A stretch of DNA of 64,000 nucleotides. It comes from Rhizophagus irregularis. Taxonomy: Eukaryota; Glomeromycota; Glomeromycetes; Glomerales; Glomeraceae. Position numbers and translations under genes: made by a program. Under the pieces are notes generated by a model. It was not told where the DNA came from. It did not search any database and worked only from the letters and a program-made list of their open reading frames with translations. Where the stretch lies: positions 310,001 to 374,000 of the forward strand of contig NC_089460.1 of NCBI RefSeq assembly GCF_026210795.1, written 5' to 3'. Below are positions 10,014 to 18,622 of the stretch, one piece after another; position 1 is the first letter of the stretch; every line of letters starts with the position of its first letter.

Positions 10014-12347
10014 TTAAGCTCTTTGGTGTTTTTCTATCTCCTTATATACTTTTCTCCAACTACTATCGTCATTCCTAACTTCAATTTGACTGTATCTTTT
10101 GGTATCTTTATATACATCCTGGTTTTCTTTAAACATTTTAACCATGTCCAAATATTCATTTTTCTTTAATGTTGGGTATGACGATTTCTCCATTTTCTTC
10201 GTTTCTCTTCCAATATAATTTTCCCAACATACATCACCATCTTTTTCCAAAAATATCACTATTGATTCATCTATCGTTCCTTTTAATCTGAATATTTCTT
10301 TTTCCATCTCATGGTTCCCATGTGGAGTAATTAATCCTCTGTTGAAACTTTTCGTCTTCTGATAATAATATTCGCAATATGGCGATTTGTCTAGAATTAT
10401 TATATCCGTATCTTCATCATATTCTAACATTCTTCTGTTTATTTGTTCTACTACTTCCTTTCTAAATTTCCATTCTGTTTCTAATTTTGATTCGTGAAAT
10501 TCACCTTTGTCTTTTCTTCTCCTTTTGAATGTATTAAATCTTACTTTTAATCCTTGCTTTTCCCACTCTTTAATCAAATTTTGTACTATACTTGTTTTTC
10601 CTAATCCATCCACCCCGTCGATTATAATAACTTGTGGCTTATTTTCTCTTCCCAATTTCTTTAATAATTCTTTTTCTGTCCTTTCCTCCAAATTCAAAAG
10701 TATTGCTTCTTTATCGGTAAAATATTTTTCATCATCCCATCTCCCTTTGAATCTTTTAACATTATACCATTTATTCCTAAATTTGATATATCTCAATTTC
10801 CCCTTATTACTTTCTATTTTTGTTATTTCTTGATTCTCGTTCCTTTCTGTTTCTTTTTCTTTAAATCTCAGTCTTGATAATCCATCTGCATTTTTAATTT
10901 TCTTTCCACTTCTATGTACTATTTTAAAATCAAATTGTTGTAATTTCATTACCCATCTTGCTCTCCTTCCCGTTTGTTCCTTTCCATCTGTTAATCCTTT
11001 TAATGCTGCGTGATCTGTTATCACTATAAATTTCCTTCCTACTAAATATTTCTGAAAATGTTGTATTCCCCAAAATACCGCTAAGCATTCCAATTCTGTT
11101 GGTGGATAATTCTTCTCTGCTCCAACTGTACTCCTACTTGCGTAAGCTATTACAACCTCTTTATTTTCTTCATTCATTTGAGCTAACACTGCTCCTAATC
11201 CTATCTTAGATCCATCAGTTATCAATATAAATTCTCTGCTGAAATCCGGATATACTAAAATTGGATTTTCTGTCAATTTTGTCCTTAATACGTCAAATGC
11301 TTCTTGTTGTTCTTCTTTCCATTCAAACTTTTCATTCTTTCTTGTTAAGTTAAGCAAAGGTTTTGCTATCTTCGAAAAACCTTTTATAAATCTCCTATAA
11401 TATGAACATAATCCTAAAAATGATCTTACTTCTGTGACAGTTTTCGGCCTCCTCATATTTTCTATTTTCTCAACTTTCTCTTTATCCGGTCGCAATCCAT
11501 CTCTTCCTACTATATGCCCTAAGAAATTTATATTTCTCAATCCAAACTGACATTTCTTCAATTTCACAATCATATTATTCTCTCTCAATTTACTCAATAC
11601 TTTATCTACATGTTCTATATGTTCCTCAAAATCTTCTGAATAAATCATTATATCATCTAAATATACCGTAACAAATTCTCCTATATATTCTTTTAATATT
11701 TTATCCATTAATCTCTGAAATGTTCCTGGTGCATTCTTCAATCCAAATGGCATAACATTGTATTCATATAATCCTTGTGAACAAATGAATGCTGTTTTCT
11801 CTTTATCTTCTTCTGCCATTTCTACTTGATGATATCCTGCTGCTAAGTCCAAACTTGTGAACCAACTTCCCTTTCTAAATTTTTCTAACAATTCGTCTAT
11901 CCGGGGTAAAGGATATTCATCTGACTTTGTCACATTATTTAGCTTTCTATAATCTATACAAAATCTATAATTTCCAGTTTTCTTTCCTGCTAACGTTACT
12001 GGAGACGCCCAATTACTCCACGATTCTCTTATCTTCCCCATCTTTAACAATTGTTCAATTTCTTTCTTTATAAACTTTCCTTTTTCATCAGTTTCTTTAT
12101 ATCTCTTTTGTGCTATTGGTCCTTGATTTTCTTCAATTATTATTTCATGTTTAACTGTATTTATCCTTCCCAGTTTCTCTTCGTCATATTCGAATATATC
12201 TTCATATTCCCTTATCAATTTTTTAAATGCTATTCTCTCCTCATCACTCACTTCTCCCAGATGTGTTTTCTTTTCAAATTTTTCTTCTTTGCTCTCATTT
12301 AGCATCTTTACCGTCTCTCCTTCATTCAGAAAGCCAAGACCATTCAT
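10014..12347 (-). CDS. Reverse transcriptase-RNase H-thymidylate-kinase-like polyprotein
   Basis: 777 residues. RT spans about residues 70-330: EYPLPRIDELLEKF, FTSLDLAAGYHQVEM, FGLKNAPGTFQRLM and the catalytic YLDDIMIYS box are all present. RNase H follows (ITDGSKIGLGAVLAQ, ELECLAVFWG, ITDHAALKGL, ADGLSR). After a tether of about 80 residues comes a domain of about 205 residues (roughly 570-777) that begins IIIDGVDGLGKTSIVQNL, a P-loop of the thymidylate-kinase type. It continues with DKSPYCEYYYQ at the place of the family's DR(Y/F) motif and has a C-terminal half compatible in length with a whole dNMP kinase. That fusion is unusual for Gypsy elements. The ATG overlaps the protease stop as ATGA, a -1 relation, so expression may use reinitiation or frameshifting. 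Substrate (dTMP or another dNMP) is inferred from the motif only. Confidence 0.9.
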   Translation of the reverse strand: MNGLGFLNEGETVKMLNESKEEKFEKKTHLGEVSDEERIAFKKLIREYEDIFEYDEEKLGRINTVKHEIIIEENQGPIAQKRYKETDEKGKFIKKEIEQLLKMGKIRESWSNWASPVTLAGKKTGNYRFCIDYRKLNNVTKSDEYPLPRIDELLEKFRKGSWFTSLDLAAGYHQVEMAEEDKEKTAFICSQGLYEYNVMPFGLKNAPGTFQRLMDKILKEYIGEFVTVYLDDIMIYSEDFEEHIEHVDKVLSKLRENNMIVKLKKCQFGLRNINFLGHIVGRDGLRPDKEKVEKIENMRRPKTVTEVRSFLGLCSYYRRFIKGFSKIAKPLLNLTRKNEKFEWKEEQQEAFDVLRTKLTENPILVYPDFSREFILITDGSKIGLGAVLAQMNEENKEVVIAYASRSTVGAEKNYPPTELECLAVFWGIQHFQKYLVGRKFIVITDHAALKGLTDGKEQTGRRARWVMKLQQFDFKIVHRSGKKIKNADGLSRLRFKEKETERNENQEITKIESNKGKLRYIKFRNKWYNVKRFKGRWDDEKYFTDKEAILLNLEERTEKELLKKLGRENKPQVIIIDGVDGLGKTSIVQNLIKEWEKQGLKVRFNTFKRRRKDKGEFHESKLETEWKFRKEVVEQINRRMLEYDEDTDIIILDKSPYCEYYYQKTKSFNRGLITPHGNHEMEKEIFRLKGTIDESIVIFLEKDGDVCWENYIGRETKKMEKSSYPTLKKNEYLDMVKMFKENQDVYKDTKRYSQIEVRNDDSSWRKVYKEIEKHQRA

Positions 12348-12949
12348 TTTTCCTCATCTCTCTTTTCTCTATCAGTTTTTACAATCGATAACAACTCTTC
12401 TTTTTCCATCTCCTCATATTCATCTTCACCCTCCAACTCTTCACTAGAATTGCCATCTATATCATCTATATTCTTTGGATCTTCATTAAATTCACCCCTA
12501 TTCCCTGACTCCTCAAATTCAACATTTTTCTTTCCTCTAAAATCAATTGGTATTTCATATATTCCATTATCCCATTCTATTGTTAACAGACCTTCTTTCA
12601 TATTTATTATCCCATATCTTAATAAATCAGTTTCTAATATTAAATCTTTTCTTCTCGAGTCAATTACTTCGAACTCCAAAGGTATTTCTAAATTTTCGTC
12701 AATTTCTATTCTAATTTCCACTCTTCCTAATGAAGCTATGTTATTTCCATCCGCTATTGTCAATACAACATCACTTTTCTTTATTATTGGTATATTTAAT
12801 TCCTTTCTCAATTCATTCGTTATTACTGAAGGTCCTGCTCCTGTATCAACTAATGCTCTGATCATTTTTCCCTCAATTATTATATTACATCTTGTTGCTT
12901 GTGATTTTTCTTCTTTCTGATTAATATTCTTTAATTCCCCCGAGTGTAG
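12344..12949 (-). CDS. Retrotransposon aspartic protease
   Basis: The first ATG is at 12865 (173 residues), but the frame is open right back to the Gag stop at 12950. The residues before that ATG (CNIIIEGK) are typical of the protease's first strand, so the true N-terminus probably comes from Gag. The active site is ALVDTGAGPSVIT, followed by TIADGN and a hydrophobic DLILETDLL block as in retropepsins. The acidic C-terminal tail (GNSSEELEGEDEYEEMEKEE) has no known role. It would cleave the Gag and polymerase polyproteins. The stop overlaps the next ORF's start. Confidence 0.85.
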   Translation of the reverse strand, partial: LHSGELKNINQKEEKSQATRCNIIIEGKMIRALVDTGAGPSVITNELRKELNIPIIKKSDVVLTIADGNNIASLGRVEIRIEIDENLEIPLEFEVIDSRRKDLILETDLLRYGIINMKEGLLTIEWDNGIYEIPIDFRGKKNVEFEESGNRGEFNEDPKNIDDIDGNSSEELEGEDEYEEMEKEELLSIVKTDREKRDEEK

Positions 12950-12952
12950 TCA
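12950..12952 (-). promoter_or_regulatory. Candidate UGA readthrough site between Gag and protease
   Basis: Gag ends TAT TGA, and the next codons CTA CAC TCG continue in the same frame without a stop into the protease (16867 and 12865 differ by a multiple of three). UGA followed by CUA is a known leaky context. The alternative is a recent CGA-to-TGA mutation. Confidence 0.6.
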
Positions 12953-15900
12953 ATATCTCAAACCATTTAATAATTTCTTCCTTACTTCTGGTCTTTCATT
13001 CATCATTTGTCCCCAATTAATTGGTACGCTTGAATTTACAAATTGCTCAAATGGATCAAAATCTCCAACATTTGGTATATTTCGATTTAACTTCACTTTC
13101 TCGTTTGTACATTCTCTAGCAAAATGTCCTTGTTGTCCACAATTGCGACACCTATTATTATTCTTTCTAGTTTCATATCCTTTCTGTAATTGTTCTTTTG
13201 TAAAACCCCTCTTATTATTCCCCTGTGCTTTTTGCTGTTGTCCTTGCCATTGTGCATTTCTTCTTCTATCTCTTTCATCATTCATAACCTTGTCTTTATT
13301 TCTTTCACTCTTTCTAGGTGGTACTGGGAACATATCGTATCTTTCCTCATCTTCATAGTTATTCACTTCGTATCCATCGAATCCATTATTATAGTTATCA
13401 TATCCATCACCCTCATTATATCCATCATATTCATCATTATATTCCATATTATACACATTATATCCTTCACCATAATATTCTTCATCAAGGTAATTAACTT
13501 GATTATTTTGGCTATATGACCCTCTATTATTTCCTCCAGATGATCTTCTTTGACCTTCCCTACAAACTCTAGAAGTATGTCCTTTTCTTCCACATGTATA
13601 GCAAGTCATTCTATCCCAGTTCATATTATTTTTTTGGACATTATTATTTCCGATCGGTCTCCTATCATTCTCATTCCTTTGCATTACATATGCTTCATTT
13701 CTCTGCATTACATGTGCTTCCAACCTTTTTATTCCATTAATTAACTCATTCCATTCATCACTTTTAACTTCTTTATTTTGTAATTCTTTCGCAATTGGAT
13801 TCATTCCTTTATACTTATTTGTCTCTTCTTTCAAAATTTCTTCCATGTTTTTCTCTTGTCCTACTCGTTTCATATCCAACCCTGTTGTTTTCATTAACAA
13901 TTCATCTTTTGCTTCCTCTTCTCTTTTTGCTTCGTTAACTGCATCATTCAGATTCGTCGGATTACTTCTCCTAACATGATAACCTAGCATGGCATCTAAC
14001 CCTTGAATAAAATAATTCACTTGGTATAAATCATCTAACGCATGACCTCTAGTTGCAACTCTTAATATTGACCTAAATCTTCTAATATATTCTTCAACAC
14101 TTTCATTTGTTCCCTGTTTAATTCTTGTTAATTCTAACATTTTTCTTCTTTGAACATCATTCCTAGTAAATCTGTCGATTAATCTTCTTTTCAAATTTCT
14201 GTCCTCATTATGATCACACCAATTCACTAAATTAGCTGCTACCTTTTCTTTTTCTTCATTATACCATTGTAATGCGATTCCTCTCAAACAAGTTATGGCT
14301 ATATTTGCCTTATTCTGTCTACATACACCTCCTCCAACATTTCCTTCTGGTCGTCCGCTTACTGTAAATGCTATCTCAAATTGTCTAATCCAATCATTAA
14401 TATCTTCATCCTCTTTTCCACTAAAAGTTGGCATACCTACTATTCCCCCCATTCCTGCGGTCTGAATCCTATCAGCCAAAGTCTGTCCTGCTCCTAACGC
14501 ATTATCTAATGCATTTGGTGCCAATCCCATAGCATTCTCCATTATTCTTCTTATTTGTGCTTCATTTGCCATATTTACTATATTCTCTTGAAATAATTCT
14601 TGTAAATTGTAATCAGATATTTCACTTTCTGTGTCAGAATTTTTAAAATTTAATGAACTATTCGAATCTGAATTTTGACTCAGACCAAAACCTCCTGTAT
14701 TTATAACATTTTCGATTTCATTTTCAGATTCTTCTTCTTCAGAATCTTCATCACTTCCGTCCCATATTTCATCCGGACTTAATATTTCTCCAATCTTTTC
14801 TGAATTATCCGTATTGTCTTCTTCTGATTCTTCATTATCACTCTTTTCACCACTTTCTTCACTATCCATTACTCCTGCTTGTTCTTTCAACAACTTATCT
14901 AACTTTTTCTTCAATTCTTTTTCCGACTCATTCTTATTTTCTTGAAAGATTTCAATGAATTCTTTATCTAAAATTTCTCCATCTGTATATCCCATACTAG
15001 TTAATCTTAACAATTCTTCTTCAGTTATCATTGTTCCAATATCTTCAAAAATCTTTTGCAATCTTTTTACCCGATCATCAATTTCATCAATATCTTCTTC
15101 CTCACAATCTTTGCATATAGTTCCTTCTAATCTAAACATATCATTCATCCATCTTATTTCGCATCTTTCGCACCAGGTTGTGTTCTCATTTAACCATTTG
15201 TGCACCTCTTTTCTTAACTCTCTATCTTCTAATTCTATTATCCCCATATACCTTTCTATGAATCCTTCTGTTACTATTATTCGATTATTAACTCCAAAAT
15301 TTTTTATTCTTTGAATTTCCGATACATCTATTTCGTATCCTAATTTTTCTAAGTTGTTTTTTAGTTCTATTAATTCATCTTGTTCATCTTCCCGTATTTC
15401 CCGATTACATTCTTCACATCTGCCGTCTTCTTCCGATATCACATAATCTAATTTCTGTTTATTGCATCTACCACATATTTTTGTACTCAAATCTATCCAC
15501 TCCTTTATGTCTTCAGACTTATCAAATTTCCCCTCCTGAAAAATATAATATCTTATAAAATCATATGTCAACAGTACTCCCGTCTCTATCTTTTCTTTTA
15601 TTCCAAATTTCATTATTTCTCTGATGAATTCTTCTTTTGGATTTACCATCAGTTGTCTTAATCCTGTCCTTATTTCACTTAACTTCCACGTTTTATCTTC
15701 TACTATTATTTCTATTTCTTCTTCAGAATCATACATTTCATTATCTTCTTCTTGTTTTATCTCCACTAACTTGAATTTTTGTGTTCTTTCCATTGTTTCT
15801 TTTAAATCTGTTACAACCCATTCTATTACACCATCATCTATTCTCAATATGATAGGATTTCTTGTATATATATCTTCGCTATCTTTAAATGTCATACTAT

Positions 15901-16867
15901 CCATTAGTTTTCTTACAGTATCTTCTTGCAAATTTTCTCCCTCAGATAACATCTTCTCGAACCATTCTGGTGAATCATTTTCATGATATGTATGTATTTG
16001 TTTACCTTCATATTTGTCATTCCACCAGTACCTAAATCTTTCAAATCTAAGATATAAACTCGTGTTAAAATTCTTTTTCATTTCGTAACTTTCTAAACTA
16101 TCTTCGCTTTCTGAATCTTCTGGTTCTTTTATAAAGCCCCTAGTATCTATAAATATTCTTATTATCTTTTGTACCATATTCCTGCGATATTCGTGAACAT
16201 TTTCTATGTCTATATTCCCATATTCCATATTGGACATTAATTCTTTTACTTTCTCCTCATTCGTAGCTATTCCTTCTTCTTCATAAAGTAATTCCCTGAA
16301 GGTCTTTATTGCTCCCATCTTTACCCGTAATGGTTTAACTTCTTTCGATGTGATCTTGTACCATTGCCAAAATTTTTCAAACCTTCTTTCAACATCCCAA
16401 TCTTCCAAAATATATTTGTGTTCTATTAATTCAGGATTCCCAATTAATCTATCAAATACTTCATTCTCTAAATCTCCTTCAATACAATCTCTTACAATTA
16501 CTAATATAATTGTTCGTAATCCTTTTTCTTTCATTTTTGGTTGTATTCTATATCTTATTGATTCTGTTATTCTATCCATTATGTCTCTACATTTTCCCTT
16601 GTGTATTGTATCTTCTCTTTCTGAATTATCCATACTTAATAAATCTATTACTCCCTTGATCGTTACATTATTATATATTATTATTGTATCTTCGAACTTA
16701 AATAATGCATCCCAAAATTTCTTGAATACCATTGGTTCATTTCCTATCGGATGACATAATTCACAATTTAAACATTCATCTAATTCTCCCGTTCTTAACT
16801 CATGTTCTTCTTTATGTATCCTATATTCACTTTCCCATTGATGGTACCATTCCATCGTATACTCCAA
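12950..16867 (-). CDS. Giant Gag protein with novel N-terminal half
   Basis: 1305 residues, far longer than usual Gag. Residues from about 766 (an internal Met, MANEAQ) form a recognisable retrotransposon Gag: LRGIALQWYNEEKE, RRKMLELTRIKQG and VEEYIRRFRSILRVA in the capsid part. Two CCHC zinc knuckles follow: CYTCGRKGHTSRVC near residue 1090 and CRNCGQQGHFAREC near 1240. They are separated by a Tyr/Asn/Gly/Glu-rich linker. The first ~730 residues are not a known Gag part. They include CLNCELCH near residue 33 and two CxxC...CxxC pairs (CGRCNKQ...CEEC and CERCEIR...CKDC) that look like zinc ribbons, then a very acidic Ser/Glu/Asp segment. It would build the particle and bind RNA; the N-terminal function is unknown. 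The start is the first ATG after the leader; the internal Met could give a shorter form. Confidence 0.85.
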   Translation of the reverse strand: MEYTMEWYHQWESEYRIHKEEHELRTGELDECLNCELCHPIGNEPMVFKKFWDALFKFEDTIIIYNNVTIKGVIDLLSMDNSEREDTIHKGKCRDIMDRITESIRYRIQPKMKEKGLRTIILVIVRDCIEGDLENEVFDRLIGNPELIEHKYILEDWDVERRFEKFWQWYKITSKEVKPLRVKMGAIKTFRELLYEEEGIATNEEKVKELMSNMEYGNIDIENVHEYRRNMVQKIIRIFIDTRGFIKEPEDSESEDSLESYEMKKNFNTSLYLRFERFRYWWNDKYEGKQIHTYHENDSPEWFEKMLSEGENLQEDTVRKLMDSMTFKDSEDIYTRNPIILRIDDGVIEWVVTDLKETMERTQKFKLVEIKQEEDNEMYDSEEEIEIIVEDKTWKLSEIRTGLRQLMVNPKEEFIREIMKFGIKEKIETGVLLTYDFIRYYIFQEGKFDKSEDIKEWIDLSTKICGRCNKQKLDYVISEEDGRCEECNREIREDEQDELIELKNNLEKLGYEIDVSEIQRIKNFGVNNRIIVTEGFIERYMGIIELEDRELRKEVHKWLNENTTWCERCEIRWMNDMFRLEGTICKDCEEEDIDEIDDRVKRLQKIFEDIGTMITEEELLRLTSMGYTDGEILDKEFIEIFQENKNESEKELKKKLDKLLKEQAGVMDSEESGEKSDNEESEEDNTDNSEKIGEILSPDEIWDGSDEDSEEEESENEIENVINTGGFGLSQNSDSNSSLNFKNSDTESEISDYNLQELFQENIVNMANEAQIRRIMENAMGLAPNALDNALGAGQTLADRIQTAGMGGIVGMPTFSGKEDEDINDWIRQFEIAFTVSGRPEGNVGGGVCRQNKANIAITCLRGIALQWYNEEKEKVAANLVNWCDHNEDRNLKRRLIDRFTRNDVQRRKMLELTRIKQGTNESVEEYIRRFRSILRVATRGHALDDLYQVNYFIQGLDAMLGYHVRRSNPTNLNDAVNEAKREEEAKDELLMKTTGLDMKRVGQEKNMEEILKEETNKYKGMNPIAKELQNKEVKSDEWNELINGIKRLEAHVMQRNEAYVMQRNENDRRPIGNNNVQKNNMNWDRMTCYTCGRKGHTSRVCREGQRRSSGGNNRGSYSQNNQVNYLDEEYYGEGYNVYNMEYNDEYDGYNEGDGYDNYNNGFDGYEVNNYEDEERYDMFPVPPRKSERNKDKVMNDERDRRRNAQWQGQQQKAQGNNKRGFTKEQLQKGYETRKNNNRCRNCGQQGHFARECTNEKVKLNRNIPNVGDFDPFEQFVNSSVPINWGQMMNERPEVRKKLLNGLRY

Positions 16868-17499
16868 TTAAATTATTATAAATATTCATCCAGAATTCAA
16901 ATTGAAATTCCACTCTCTTATATATCATTTTTATCGCTTCTATTTTGATCTTCTAACCATCCTTTACTATATTGTCCTTTCCTATTACCTATATTGAATG
17001 TATAATCTTTCTTTCATTATGAATATTCATTTAACAACTTATTTTTTTTTTTTCTAAATCTTTTACTTATTCATAATATTCTTATATTAATCTTTCAATC
17101 TTTAAATCCTCTTTTTTTTGATTTTCACAAGTTTCTTCTGCTATTCTTATCTTTCATAATTTCATGTATATATTTTACTGCGCCATTAATTCAAAAATTA
17201 TTCTAAGTCCACAATCTCCTCAGACTGCGGAGGTTTTTATTGCGCATTCTAAAAATTCCAAAAATTTTCTAAGTTTTTACTGCGCCTCAAAATTTTCTTT
17301 TATCATCAAAATTTGTAATTTTCGCATTTCACGAACTTCAAAATTCTCATAACTTCTAAAGTTTGTGAATTTTTAGTTCTTTTTCATTATATATGTAATC
17401 TTTACATCTATATATTCAATATTACGCAAAATATCTTCTTTGTTTAATCTTGTACTAATTCTTATTATCACCATTATGTCGACACACAACATATTATAC

Positions 17500-17595
17500 T
17501 TTATGCGACACACGCATTTACACTTATGCGACACACGCATTTACACTTATGCGACACACGCATTTATACCTATGCGACACACGCATTTATACTTA
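17500..17595. repeat. Tandem repeat in the leader (ATGCGACACACGCATTTA)
   Basis: Four copies of a 23-24 bp unit, TATGCGACACACGCATTTA plus a short spacer. Each unit contains the hairpin-forming inverted repeat ATGCG...CGCAT, so the leader RNA could carry four small stem-loops. Confidence 0.85.
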
Positions 17596-17963
17596 TTTAA
17601 CGGTGTTTCTTCTTATTTATTATCTTTTACAATTCAATAACCTATACTCGGCTTGCCTTTACCTTCACAATGAAGTATAGTAGTTTCGAGGTTTGCTATT
17701 CACATCTTATCATTTGACCAGCAAATATTCCTAAATTTCGCATTATTCCATAACGTTCATCTTCTTTTCGTGAGTTCAATTGCGCATTTTCCTAAATGCT
17801 TTCAGTTTTATCTGAAGTAGTTATACTCACGATGGTTTCTCTTTTTGCCTTGTGAATTCAATTACGCATTTTCAAAATGCTTTCAGTAGGGAGATGTTCC
17901 ACTCACGTCTGAGTCCAATTATTTCAATTCCCATCTGAAGAAGTTATATTCACAGCCGGTGTT

Positions 17964-18060
17964 TTTGTAATAGGTTCCCACGTAACCCTTGTGTTTTAAA
18001 TAGGTTCCCACGCAACCCTTGTGTTTTGGTAACAGGTTCCCACGTAACCCTTGAGTTTAT
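17964..18060. repeat. Three-copy repeat AGGTTCCCACGTAACCC
   Basis: Three units of about 30-33 bp, each AGGTTCCCACG(T/C)AACCCTTG(T/A)GTTT, in the leader. Function unknown. Confidence 0.8.
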
Positions 18061-18601
18061 AGCTTACTCGTCAACTTTTCGTTACAACATTGTATCCCCA
18101 GGAACTTCTGGCATCTGCAAAATACAATGGTGCCCCTCCCAGAATACCACATCTTACGAGGGCTTCCCTAATTTCTCGGTTTTACAATTATTAGCGCGAA
18201 AACTTCAAAGACGACAACTTTTGTGACTTACTACAATACTTTCCGGATTTTCCTGTAATAAATCTATTATTTTGAAACGAGTTCATTATATTCCATCATA
18301 TCACCGCATCCTTCTTTTTATAATTCCTAAGGTAGGTGTACAATATCGCTATTTTGCCCGTTTCCATTTTAAAGTTTTTCAGGTACTTACAACCTTTTTC
18401 CCCAATATTATATTTTAATTCTAACACCTCTTTTTCTGAGTTCAGATTCTTCGGAATACCACGTCGGTACCATGATCGGAATGATCCCTCCCTTCGCGAG
18501 TGATCAATTCACTTAGTTGTTAACCGTTTCCTTCTTAATACCGCATAGGTACTTGACTATAAGAAGATAGTCAAAATGTCAACACAAAGTCAACATTTCC
18601 T

Positions 18602-18619
18602 TTCTCGGAGCATGCACCA
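18602..18619 (-). promoter_or_regulatory. Primer binding site
   Basis: Minus strand TGGTGCATGCTCCGAGAA starts 3 nt inside the 5' LTR boundary. It begins with TGG, as needed to pair with a tRNA 3' CCA. I could not identify the tRNA. Confidence 0.65.
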
Positions 18620-18622
18620 AAT

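Larger units (their letters stand above)
16868..18601 (-). other. Long retrotransposon 5' leader
   Basis: 1.7 kb between the primer binding site and the Gag ATG, without a convincing ORF. It contains two tandem arrays, listed separately, and near 17760-17910 two related blocks (CAATTGCGCATTTTCCTAAA and CAATTACGCATTTTCAAAA), each ending in ACTCAC. It may hold packaging or translation signals; none can be named. Confidence 0.6.

Noticed and set aside
12450-16754. Plus-strand ORFs opposite Gag and protease
   Set aside because: Antisense shadows of long coding regions; Ser/Ile/Phe-rich, with no motifs.
17500-17595. Possible CRISPR-like array
   Set aside because: Repeats are separated by only 4-5 similar bases with no unique spacers, and the sequence is eukaryotic retrotransposon leader.
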